Positions 32,721 through 42,882 of a stretch of 64,000 nt of DNA are shown here, piece after piece. Under the pieces are notes generated by a model. It was not told the origin of the DNA, searched no databases, and saw only the letters and a list, made by a program, of their open reading frames with translations. This stretch comes from Roridomyces roridus. Taxonomy: Eukaryota > Basidiomycota > Agaricomycetes > Agaricales > Mycenaceae. A program made the position numbers and the translations under genes. The DNA lies in assembly GCA_029378245.1 (NCBI GenBank), contig JARKIF010000031.1:558001-622000 (forward strand), written 5' to 3'. Every line of letters starts with the position of its first letter. The stretch's first letter is position 1.

Positions 32721-32825
32721 GATCCTCCATGCCCTTGTTCCGCAGTCGTGATGTATGTAGATGTTGAAGTGTGTCGAGCCAAAGCTCGTCTGGGACATGG
32801 AGGTCGACAGACGAGTTCTAATGAT
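32721..32825 (-). pseudogene. Relic of an F-box-like gene (N-terminal motif only)
   Basis: The minus strand encodes VDLHVPDELWLDTLQHLH, matching the start of the F-box-like family at 39-63 kb (VDLRVPDELWLEIF). Nothing recognisable of the family continues beyond it, so this is a broken remnant. Confidence 0.65.
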
Positions 32826-33081
32826 GTCCAGGGTCGTCGGGCGGAAATCACATAATAAGTATTCCAGATGTAGTCGCACTGCTCTTGCACAGGCGCCTGG
32901 GCCCGAAGATGTCATAAACCCAGTCATATGGTGCATCCATTCCTGTTCGTCAGTCACATATTTCTGGAGATGAGTTGCAAAGCGGCCGGGTCCACTAGAT
33001 CCACGGCATTAACACGGGCGAGCCTCACCAGGAATTCGATCCAGTGTCGTGGCAGTCGATGAATTCATTTTGAACAGACGC
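32826..33081. other. Upstream region of the small secreted protein gene
   Basis: No gene recognised. From about 33058 on it is homologous to the leader of the deleted copy at 9583-10025; upstream of GATGAATTCAT the two diverge. Confidence 0.4.
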
Positions 33082-33088
33082 ATAAATA
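33082..33088 (+). promoter_or_regulatory. Putative TATA box of the small secreted protein gene
   Basis: ATAAATA about 118 bp upstream of the start codon; conserved in the duplicated leader at 9.6-10 kb. Confidence 0.45.
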
Positions 33089-33205
33089 CCAGTCCGGGTC
33101 TCCTTCTCCCTCAGTTCCTCATCCCAGCCTCGACCAGGTCAGCCTTCTCTTCTCTTCTCTACATCGATCAGCTCCCTCACATTCCACAGAACCTACCACC
33201 TTACA

Positions 33206-33599
33206 ATGCAATTCAACATCGCCCTCATCGCCAGCGCCATTCTCATGGCCGCTTCCCCCGTCCTCGGAGCCGACTTCCAATGGTGGTCCGGCGCAGGTTG
33301 CACTGGCTCTGTCCAGTTGACCAGCAACAACATCCCCGCCAACGACTGCATCGGCCTCACCTCCGACGAGTCGACCAAGTCGATCAGCTACTCGGGTGTT
33401 CCCACCCAGGCCAGGTTCTTCCGCTCCGGCGGCTCGCAGGACTTCTGCACCAATGGCCCGCCCGCCGTTACCACCGGTCCCGGCTCTGGGTGTGCTACTG
33501 CGCCTGATGGGTAAGTTCTCTTCCGTGCCGAAGGTTTTTGATCCGGTACATTGATATCTCCTGCTTAGGTTCAACCTCCAGAGCTTTGCCTACAACTGA
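33206..33599 (+). CDS. Small secreted cysteine-containing protein
   Basis: 111 aa after removal of one intron (33511-33568). Signal peptide MQFNIALIASAILMAASPVLG with a small-residue cleavage site, then a mature chain of about 90 aa beginning ADFQWWSGAGC. Four cysteines are spaced along it (GAGC, NDC, DFC, GSGC), compatible with two disulfides. It ends FNLQSFAYN. Such proteins are exported in large numbers by agaricomycetes; no enzymatic motif is visible and the function is unknown. The gene has a core promoter, intron and terminal exon shared with the truncated copy at 9583-10025, so this is the intact member of a duplicated pair. Confidence 0.85.
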
Positions 33600-33978
33600 T
33601 GAATTGGCTTGAAAGCGACCAGATTTTACTCGTGCATTTTGGGCCACATGTAAATCGATCTTGTTCCTTGAATCAACTTTGTCCTGCCGTGATTTTCGGT
33701 CAAGTTCAGAATCCGAATAGCTCATGATGCCCCCGGCGACCTCATTTGGCACGTCGGAGCCGGGGTCGACGCAATGCTGAGCTGCAAGAGTTTGGGACGT
33801 ACAATGAGCGATTGGGATCAGTAATCAAAGTGAGGTTTTGCGCGCTATCTGAAAGAGATAAATCGCCATTAGAATTTGTGTTGGCGCGGCCAACTGGCCT
33901 GTCATCGATTCATCATTAATCCGACCGAAGCATTGATTCAACACACAAAACATAAATTCCCGTTCAATGCCTCCAGAG
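33600..33978. other. Convergent 3' region
   Basis: Lies between the small secreted protein gene and the 3' end of the sedolisin gene. Homology to 9583-9720 continues to about 33705. No gene seen. Confidence 0.45.
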
Positions 33979-36412
33979 TCAGAGCCCCACCGCCGTCAGC
34001 AGCGCGTCAAAGTTTGGCGTCCCTAAGCCCGTGACTGGATCCCATCCCGCCGTAGCAGAGAACCCGCTGCAACGGCGTCGTCAAATTCAGTCGATAGGAT
34101 GCGAGGGCAAATGCAACTCACTTTGTGTTACATCCCGGATTATTTCCTGCGGGCAAGTCGGCCACACGGGTGACGACTGGGTGCGAGAAAATAATGTACA
34201 TACCAGAAGTGACATCCGTGAACGCACTCCTTCCCTGCGTGCTATACAACAACGGATTGAGAAACCCAAGGACCGGTTTCCCAGCCGCGATCAACCGGTC
34301 ATTGACGAGAGCGATTATACTGGCGAAGATGGGGCTTGCGCAGCTGGTACCATCGACGAAGGTGACCTGCCCATTATCATTGAGCCCGAGTAGAATGACA
34401 AGCCAGTTTTGACCTACATCGCCCTCTGAATGCAGTGCGCAATCAGCTAGTCAGCAAGACGATATTGAATGGATGCACGAACCCCAAACGATCTCAATGT
34501 CATGCGATGCAGCCGACACGTCCGGGAATCCACGTCCACTCTTATTATACAGGCCCTGATATAGCGTTCCCAGGGAGTCTACATACTTGGTGACGTCGGC
34601 AGTCTGGTAACTGGGCGTCGGAAAATAGTTTGAGAATCCGCCGCTTGAGAATAGCGAGGCAGCGTGCGGGGGGACGTTGGTGGTGCCACCGACTGAGGTG
34701 ATGCTGCCGTGCAAGGAAGATAAATATGACCACCACGAAACAGAGAAACAGATTAAACGCACAAGGGACAACCACCTGGCGCTGACGGTACGAATTGCGT
34801 ACAGGTCGTGGATTGGACTCCGCCGACGCCGCCTTGATTGAAATTCGCACAATGAATGACAATTCACATTCCTTACCACACGCACCGTCACCCGAGGCAA
34901 ATATGGCTGATATACCGGCTGCACCGAGTTGCATATACGCATTGCACATCGCCCTGCGGAATCGATATCAATGTGCAGATCAGGTTCCGAATGTGCAACA
35001 CTCACACGGCAAGCGGCACGGGCAAATCCTGCTCGTTGAATCCATAGCTGGTAGAGAGCACAGTAGGGCGCTTGCCAACGGGCATCGTGAGGATGGCATT
35101 GACGATATCCTGGGAATCATCGTAAGCATACAATGCAAGTGGGAATACGCACTATGAATCCAGAAACTCCATCTTGCGTGTTATTCCCCACCGAAATGAA
35201 GGTCACAGGAACGCCCGACGCGACTCCGACGGTATACTGGATATCCAGATTGGCTGTAGAAGAAGGAGGAATGAGCCAGGAGGAGGCAGCCATACATGGT
35301 AGAGGTACCCTCATCTCCTGCTTCACTACGGCACTGAAATCAGTGAATATGTTTCCTCAAAATCAAGCACCCACAATATACTCTGATCGTTCGCACCCCC
35401 AGCCAGCATCATCACACTAAACGTCGACCCAACCAAGTCGGGTCGGGTATTATCCAGGAATTGCTGAAACGACGGCGTGCTCGGTCTCTGATTTGAACGA
35501 AGACAAGTATTGGACGCACCGCGAGATCAGCTTCGTTGGCATATTGCTTTCAGAATCAAGTCATCTCAGAACTGGACGAAGAAGAGAGAAACAAGACCAA
35601 CGTCGGCATATCCGGCCACAGCAAGAACATTGGACGAAGAATGATTCGCCTTAGCGCTGGGAACTCCAAATACATCTTGGAGGCAGCCCTACCGTAACAA
35701 AAAAAATGAGCTTGGAAAGCAACGAAATCGAGACACCCACCGGATTCGTATCAAACGCGCACGACGCCGGTATCGCTGCGCTTGGGCTAGTAGCCGCACG
35801 CGCCGGGGGAGGCACGAAAGCCGTAGTCGGGTGGACATACCGAATATGCGACTCCATCTTTGCAGGGATACCATACGAAAGCGTGCGCACCATCCGCGTA
35901 CCACTGGTCTCGTGTACGAACGCTTGAAAGTCAGCACCCAACAGCACGTTTGCTTGACGAACGGGAATTGTGATTTGCAGGACGTCGTTGAAGGGGGAGA
36001 CGCTCGTGGGTACCGGGCTGATACCGTGGGAGGTAAGCCAGGTGGTCACGGCGGAGAGGGTTTCAGGTCGAGGTTGCACAAATTCTGCGATCTGCAGCGA
36101 GGATCAGCCGAGGAGAAACGAGAGAATTCAGCGCACCTCCTCGGTGGAGAGATGCCCTCCATACAGCGAATTGGCAGGGTCCGAGACAGCATATGTCCTC
36201 TCCTGCAGCCCTTCTATGTCCGAGTGGGAGAGTGCGATGCGGAGCGTGAGCTCTTCGTCGGCGGAGACACCACCGGTACCGAGGTGAGTAAATGCGGGCG
36301 GGATGGCAGACACTCTCTCGAGCACCACCATTGAGCCAACATCGACGTTCCTCGCTGCGAGAGAAGCTTTCGCGCAAGAAACCAGCGCAAGCACAAGCCA
36401 GGTCAGAAGCAT
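33979..36412 (-). CDS. S53 sedolisin (tripeptidyl-peptidase type), secreted
   Basis: Acid serine-carboxyl peptidase, secreted as a proenzyme. Start 36412 with signal peptide MLLTWLVLALVSCAKASLAAR. The prodomain follows (LTLRIALSHSDIEGLQE, NSLYGGHLSTEE, then PRPETLSAVTTWLTSHGISP, TLSYGIPAKMESHIRYVHPT). The mature part starts near CLQDVFGVPSAKAN. Catalytic residues: E and D of EANLDIQYTVG (assembled over an intron near 35250), the D of a typical oxyanion site region STSYGF, and Ser in DGTSCASP (34345 region). The C-terminal calcium-site segment is GWDPVTGLGTPNF, stop at 33979-33981. About ten introns of 45-60 bp. One join (around 35340-35390, after GGANDQ) only keeps frame with an unusually short intron, so a small lesion there cannot be excluded. 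Confidence 0.88.
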
Positions 36413-37702
36413 TCCGAGACTGAAGTAACGGTGCACGACGTCTCTACTTGTATACAGCGAAGAGACAGAGCCAGCGGTCGTGGGATGAAGCAGACATACT
36501 CGTCGCGGTAGAGCGTATTTGGGTGTCACGGGAGGCCGGGAAATTGCTTATCGCCGCACATTCTCGAAGCAAAGCAGAGCCACCAATCCGTGCGCACCAC
36601 GGATTACAAGGGACAGTCACAGCGTGCCTTGCCAGCCTGAGGAGTGCAGCCGTTGGGTACTTCTTGGAGTCCACATAGTGACCGATCAGCGATTGCACGC
36701 AGACCGAGGATGGACCGAGGCCACACGTGGCGGACGAGGATAGGAGAGGAGTGCAGTTTGACGAGGTTGATACGGTTGTCATACGGCAGCTTTGAAGCAC
36801 CTGAGCCGCGAGCCATCCACGAGGTTGGCGGTATAGCCCTGGTACATACTCACCGCAGATGATGGTTGCGGAAGAGATGCAAAATCTCGGCTATCAGCCA
36901 TTGATCAGCCATCATAAGCAGGATGGGTCTCAGCCTCTCGGCGACCGGCCAACTTGAACATGGTGTAATTATGGAAAATAGTCATGGGTAAACTCGAAGG
37001 GTGCCGCTGTTGCGGGTAAGGACTAAGTAGGGAGACGATACTGTTCCCTTCGAATTGAATTGCGGCAAATAACTTGAAATCGGAGCCTGTGTATTCCTTT
37101 TGACAGGAACTTCTTGCTGTAAAGACGTTGGTGATGGCACAATCAAGAGCGCTGTGCCCTGCCCTGGCGGAAGGGCCGGGCAAACTCTGCCGGTTCGCTG
37201 ACTTGGTGATCGACCCATCATCGAATTTATCATGCATGGAGGTAGATGATTGACGATCCACCGGATTGGATATTGCGGAACGGACCTGGCCGCCGACAAG
37301 GGAATGAGACCTTCGGGGTGAAAAGGAACGCGGCTTCACCTGAATTCTTGGGGTCCATTGAGCATTTCCCGACCACACGAAGTACTTCATTTGATCCGCA
37401 CCTCGGCATATTGAACCCATTGAGCTTGTCAATGACCACCTTACCACGTCTCTGAGAGCCCATCCGGCAAATTTCAGCGCTCAGCTTCCATCCGCGGTCA
37501 GAGGTCCTCATTGTCGTGATCCCCAGTCAGTTTGAAACTGCTGTTCGAAACGTACATGTCATCATTCTCGGTTATCTGCCGAGCATACAATTTCAGGGCC
37601 ACAGCTTGATATATAAGATGCACTAAGATTATTTTCAAAAGAGCACCCCCTGAACTGGGAGCCTCGACGATGCCTGGTCTCCCTTCAAAACCTCCGAGCA
37701 AC
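36413..37702. other. Intergenic region, no recognised gene
   Basis: Upstream region shared by the sedolisin gene (minus) and the first Zn2Cys6 gene (plus). Frames such as 36905-37447 (minus) have no recognisable motif or intron-supported continuation. Confidence 0.45.
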
Positions 37703-38261
37703 ATGAACTCAAAACGGCGCCGGAATATCCTGGCGTGCCTCCATTGCCGCCAACGAAAACAACGGGTGCGGGGTCTACTCTCATATGACGATGCTGCGTT
37801 CCTGACCCAAGAGTGACCCACCCCCACAGTGCATAACGACCGAACAACCGCCTCGAAATGCTTGCGGGCATTGCACCAGGAAACGCCTCTGCTGCCAATA
37901 CTTGTCCGTCGCTGTCGCTGCGGAGCGAGAGGGCGAGTGCGAGTGGTCGTCGTCCCCATCGTCCCCGTCCAGTGCATCTCAAACGCGGACTCCATCACCC
38001 ATTCAATCCATATCACACTCGGCGGCCGTGTTGCCATACACCGGTCCACCCCCAGCCGGCAGCCGACCTCGGTACTACGATAGGCCGTTTCCACCCCTCA
38101 TCGACGTCGTCAAGCCGGCATTTTTGTCGTCCGACCTTACGATAGCGTGTGTAGACCCTCGAGACCTCGTCCTCCCAAACGCTTCGGAGTTGCAATGGTT
38201 TCCCGATTTTGCAAAGGATGATTCAGAGTTGAAGGTGTACACTATGATTCAGAGCGTGTAA
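37703..38261 (+). CDS. Short Zn2Cys6 (fungal binuclear cluster) protein 1
   Basis: Start 37703 (MNSKRRRNILACLHCRQRKQR); intron 37766-37829; exon 2 begins at the third cysteine (CITTEQPPRNACGHCTRKRL, then CCQY). The spacing C-x2-C-x6-C...C-x2-C-x6-C is that of the Gal4-type DNA-binding domain, with basic residues flanking it. The rest is Ser/Pro-rich (SSSPSSPSSASQTRTPSP) and ends near FPDFAKDDSELKVYTMIQSV with a stop at 38261. About 165 aa; no fungal-specific transcription factor middle-homology domain is present, so it is either a short DNA-binding protein or its 3' part lies in exons I could not define. Closely related to the protein at 39124-39547 with the same intron position. Confidence 0.75.
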
Positions 38262-39123
38262 TGACATTGCCCCTGTAATATAACTATCATTTTTCTTCTT
38301 CCAGGTTGTCCAAGGCAACCACTGCCAAGCAATCGTGAACATTGAAAGGTAAACCATCAAGTGACCGGTGATCGAGATGATTCAGATCAGCGTGGATCCT
38401 TGACACCGACGCTGTAAATCTCGGGCTGTGCAGCGGATCATGTCACCGTCGGAGGGAGTGAGCCTCCGAGCAAGGGGAAACACACCTTATTCTACCTGCA
38501 GTTGTTCCTCATTCGCGTGAATGGCAGAGTTCCTCCGCCACCTAGTTTCTGTGCAATATAGGCGCATCAGACGATCTCTGAGGTGTCTCACGGTTCACCG
38601 ATCATCCGCAGATGCTGTGCAATGCGCGGCGCACTGTCCCGAAGCTGGCTCTGGTTATTCATCCATTTCCATTCATCAGTCGGGAGAATCCCAAAGTCTC
38701 TGACTAAAATTACTCACGGGCGCGTGGAGAAAAATACAGAGAGACGTGGTTCGCTTTTGAGCGCCGAAATTCTAATTCAAACATCTCAGCATCGCAGCAT
38801 ATGACTCACGGTGATCAACGAGGCGGTTATATTTCGGTACAAGGCGCATCAACAAAACTGCAGTGTTGATCTCGGCAAACAGGAGGCTGAACACTCGCCA
38901 GAGACCCGAAGCTGTTCCCATGACGGAGCGAATTCGAACACAACAGCAACGCCTCTCACCAACTAAAATGTGAGCAAGGATGACACGGATTGAGCAGTCT
39001 TCATTCTTCATTCCAATTCACGCTAGATCCAACAGCAGTCACGGAGTGGTATTACTATAAGTAAAACCCAAAATTGAACGAAGAAAGCAACGCCCCAGCT
39101 CAAGTCGCACCGGCAATTTGAAC
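38262..39123. other. Intergenic region between the two Zn2Cys6 genes
   Basis: No gene recognised. A splice-acceptor-like CTTCCAG at about 38300 could extend the first gene, but no convincing protein follows. Confidence 0.4.
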
Positions 39124-39547
39124 ATGTCCTCTCCTTCTCCTGCACCCAATGCCCAGCAACCCAACCAAGGCGACACGGCCTTCGCTGTCCAGCGTCGTCG
39201 AACTATTGTGGCATGCTTGAACTGCCGCAGGCGTAAACTACGAGTACGTCTACTCCTCCTCCCTTTGGCACTCCCTCAATTTGGGAACCCATAATCAGTG
39301 CGTGACCACCGAACAACCCCCGCGCAGCGCATGCGAGCGCTGCACGCGCAAGAATATCCCATGCGAATATGTTTCGGTTACCGTGGCTTCGGAGCAAGAG
39401 ATGGCGGGGACCAATCCATACTTCACTCATGATCAGTCTCACCACGCTCCTCCTCAGGGCCACGGCCATCCATCTTTTTTGTTGAACAAGTTCATTCTGG
39501 ACATTTTAGGCCGCAGTTTACTCATACACGTCGGTAATTCGTTGTAA
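39124..39547 (+). CDS. Short Zn2Cys6 (fungal binuclear cluster) protein 2
   Basis: Start 39124 (MSSPSPAPNAQQPNQGDTAF), then RRRTIVACLNCRRRKLR; intron 39244-39298 at exactly the same place in the cluster as in the neighbour at 37703; exon 2 starts CVTTEQPPRSACERCTRKNI and PCEYVSV. All six cysteines are present. The frame ends at 39547 after DILGRSLLIHVGNSL, giving about 122 aa. As with its neighbour there is no regulatory domain, and the end after HGHPSF may be a missed intron. The two genes point the same way and probably arose by tandem duplication. Confidence 0.72.
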
Positions 39548-39619
39548 TACACTTGATACATATGTGATTGTTGAAACCGATGAGATCAGTTGGACAGCCA
39601 AACAACTCGCAGTCTCATC

Positions 39620-41248
39620 TTACTCCCAAAACCACGCGCGGACGCCGCTCAATACCGCTATGCATTCCATCAGATTCGTTGCGGAGGGGTAAGAATGAAC
39701 ACCAATACTCACGCCCAGACACCACCCTTTCCGTTCCAAGTTGCCCGTCCAAATTCTTCTTCCACTGGTACCTCATCGCATACGAGCTCAACTCGATCTT
39801 TCGTAAATTGGAATGCGCCGATACGAGCGCCGACCTGGCAGCGCGTGCAGCCGCGATGACCTCCTCGGCGGGAGTTCCAGAGTAGATGCGCCACGAGATG
39901 GACAGTGTAGAGAGCGTGGTTGGGAATGGCGTTGGAGGGATTGAGAGATCCATAAACAGCGTCTATACATTGAGTTTTCGATGATTAATTGGAAGACAAA
40001 ACACACCTGGTCGGTATACATCGCCGACATGTTTGGTACGTAGTTATTGTCCGGGTGGCCGAATAGGAGGTCGAGTTCGGCCAGGCTGATGAATGAGCTG
40101 AACAGCGAGCGGAACACGCCTGTTGGGAGGTAGTCCATCTGCAGCGCGAGTGAAGTGATGAGATGGGCGTGAGGCAAGACCGCGGTAGCATCCAGGAAGC
40201 GAGGGTGGGCACGGGCGACGATCTTGAGCTTTGTGGGGCGCGTTGTTGGGCCAAGAAGGTGGAGACCCTCTGGAGGACCCTGCCAGAAGAAAATCGTCAA
40301 TTTCGGCGAGGACTACAACTGCGAACTGACCTGGTAGCTCTCGAGATCGGGTAATGCGATGGGCTGAAGATTGGGATGACGGACAGGAGCGTGGATCGGC
40401 TCGACGGACAGGCAACGAACACCTGGGAATTTAGTGAGATATGCGAGCTCTTCCAGGCGCCGCACACTGATGGTAAGCGTGTGGACGTTGGGGAAAGTGA
40501 ACGGCATCCTCGTCAGGAGCCTCATGGCATAATTCATGGAGGCACTCGGGTCGTCACCGAGCATTAGGTGGGAGAGAGTTTGGCGATTGAGCACTCGGAG
40601 CCACTGATGACGGTCCTCCGAGACAAGGGAATCGATTCCGAATTGGAATTTGGTGACCTTGATCAAGTTCAATGGAGCCGAGAGATTGCTAGTGAGGATC
40701 CTGCATCCAGCCACTTCCAGCTCTCTCAGGGGTCGGAGAGAGGCGAGCGCCGCGAGGTGCATTTCGTCAAATTCGACTCGGAGGAAGGATAGGGCTTGAA
40801 CGTTTTTTAATCTGGGCAGCTGTTGAAAGAAGTTGTGGAGTATCATGCTGCCGTCTCGGCACGGGGTGTACTCGACATTGCCGGAGCGACGCCACGGGCT
40901 GACGGCGCACCTCTGGACAAGGGGAGCTATCTCATCCGATGCCCAGAATCGCAAACGGCGTAGCGCTCGCTTGATTTGCATCTCGTTCGGCAGCAAATAG
41001 TCAAATGCCAGGGATGAGCCCAGTGCGTACGGATGAAAGGCGAAGGTGGCGAAGAGGAAGGGCCAAACAATGCGATGGAATGTCCGCGAGACAGCATGCA
41101 GTGGAGCTAGGTCCTCCCGAGGTAGATAGAGGAAGATGTCGAGCCAGAGCTCGTCTGGGACACGCAGATCCAGCGGGGCCTTTGAAATGCCTGCGAACGC
41201 TCAGGTCAGTGAAAGAGGACATCCGACAGGAGTAGACTGGCCACTCAT
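39620..41248 (-). CDS. F-box-like family protein A (full length)
   Basis: Start 41248 with a seven-base first exon (ATGAGTG), then a phase-1 intron, then KAPLDLRVPDELWLDIFLYL and PLHAVSRTFHRIV, an F-box-like motif expected to bind Skp1. A leucine-rich but irregular region follows (LRFWASDEIAPLVQRCAVSP, VEYTPCRDGSMILHNFFQQL, LLGPTTRPTKLKIVARAHP, LALQMDYLPTGVFRSL). Introns visible near the N terminus, near 40310-40260, near 40010-39945 and 39712-39658. The last exon is 39657-39620 and encodes VLSGVRAWFWE; the same C-terminal pattern in gene B (47673-51748) supports it. About 480 aa. Presumed SCF adaptor of unknown substrate; one of several paralogues in this window. Confidence 0.8.
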
Positions 41249-41490
41249 GGTAGGTGGGGTTGGCGTTCCGAAGCGAGGCTTGGATGGGCACTCGAAGGTT
41301 TTGAGATGACGGTCAGGAACAAGAAGCAACGAGATCACGAGATATTGATGGGAGTGGGATGATTCGATCAACTGCCGTCTCTAACTCACACGGCATGGGT
41401 TGACCCTACTTTCGGACAATGTCCCGTAAATCGATACATGGAGCCGATACGATACTGAATACACTGCTGGCATACTAATATCAACACAAG
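41249..41490. other. Short divergent upstream region
   Basis: Between F-box gene A (minus) and the ATG15-like fragment (plus); no recognised element. Confidence 0.4.
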
Positions 41491-42615
41491 ATGCCAAATT
41501 CCGGCGTCTCCCAGTCCCAAAATGAAGAAACCCAGTCAGAAACTCGCCGATCCGGCACCGCGTCGTCTGAGGAGGACGTACCATTCGGCTGGGAGCCTGA
41601 CGCAGACAGCTTCCGCGGGCACGTCTTCGTCAGTGATGACAACAGCACCGTCGTCATCTCCGTCAAAGGCACTTCGGCCCCGTGGCTTTAATTGCTGGCG
41701 GCGAGGGCCCGACGAAGAAGAAGGACAAGCTGAACGATAACCTCCTCTTCTCATGCTGCTGCGCCCGCGTTGGCCCCACGTGGTCTACCGTCTGCGACTG
41801 CTATGCCGGCGGGGACAAGTGCGACCAGAAGTGCGTCGAGCGGGCGCTGATTGATGACGGGCTCTTCTATCCTGTGGGGACGAATCTTTACAACGACGTG
41901 GCTTACATGTATCCTGACGCTAATCTCTGGCTCACCGGTGAGCTCCACTCGCAATTCGCGGCGCGGACTGACATCGCACAGGTCATAGCCTAGGAGGCTC
42001 ACTGGCCGCACTGCTTGGCGCCACCTTTGGAGCCCCCGTGGTCGCTTTCGAGACCCCCGGCGAGAAGATGGCGGCTACGCGCCTACACCTCCCCTCTCCC
42101 GTACGTCATCATGCCTTCTCCCTCTCGTGGCGTCTCTGACTACAATTTGTAGCAGTCTACGCACCACATTACCCACGTGTATCATAATGGCGATGTACGT
42201 CTCTTTTCAAGCTTATGCTATTGCACGATTCATGACAACCGATGGGAACCTGCACCGGCGTAACTTCCACCTGTACAATCGGTGGCTTTGCTCTCGAATC
42301 TCAGTACGTCCTTTGCCTTCCATCTTGCACCGACCTGACCTTCCCCGCCTTACGCAGATGCCACCTCGGCCAACGAGTCCTCTTTGACACTGTCGGCAAA
42401 CGAGGACGGTCCGTCGACTCGCGGCAGCATGGGATTCAGTTCATCGTCGAGAAGGTGCTTAATGAGGATTGGGATCCTGAGAATGGGCGGGAGGTTCCCG
42501 AGGTGGATGTACAGGAGGATTGTATTGTGCGCATCCGTTCTTTGTCTTGGCTTTGAGCTGATTTCTACCATGTGTATAGGACTGCTTCAATTGGCAGTAT
42601 GGGGACTTTAAGTAG
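41491..42615 (+). pseudogene. ATG15-like phospholipase, N-terminally truncated and frameshifted
   Basis: Resembles the vacuolar autophagic-body lipase Atg15. Recognisable blocks: [83 protein letters not shown], then across an intron [19 protein letters not shown] (lipase nucleophile Ser), STHHITHVYHNGD, MGTCTGVTSTCTIGGFALES, CHLGQRVLFDTVGKRG, EKVLNEDW, DCFNWQYGDF. The family's N-terminal membrane anchor and roughly the first 200 residues are absent; the frame instead starts at 41491 with an unrelated polar stretch. A one-base shift near 41688 separates SAPWL from IAGGEGP, and no canonical acceptor joins the exon near 42240. I read it as a decaying partial copy; the true ATG15 should lie elsewhere. 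Confidence 0.75.
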
Positions 42616-42882
42616 ATGAAGCCGGTTTACGTAGACCCTTTTTACTTCTTATACACGGCTGTAATTCATTCTAATCGCTCAAATACTTCTCATTCAGCTC
42701 GTTTACTTGCCCGTCTGAACAAACCCACCAGTGCCCGACCTCCTCGCCCATGGCTTCCACTGCAATCGCTACCATGCAGAAAAATAAAATAAAAATTGTA
42801 TACGTTCTGAACGGGACGAGGAGTAACATCTTGTTTACTGTTCTATCTGGAGCAAGTTGAATGAAAAAAGCCGAAGGAACCT
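42616..42882. other. Convergent 3' region
   Basis: Between the ATG15-like fragment and the P450 3' end. Nothing recognised. Confidence 0.4.

Noticed and set aside
36905..37447. 180-codon minus-strand frame as a gene
   Set aside because: No motif, no intron-supported extension, and plus-strand frames of similar length overlap; probably chance.
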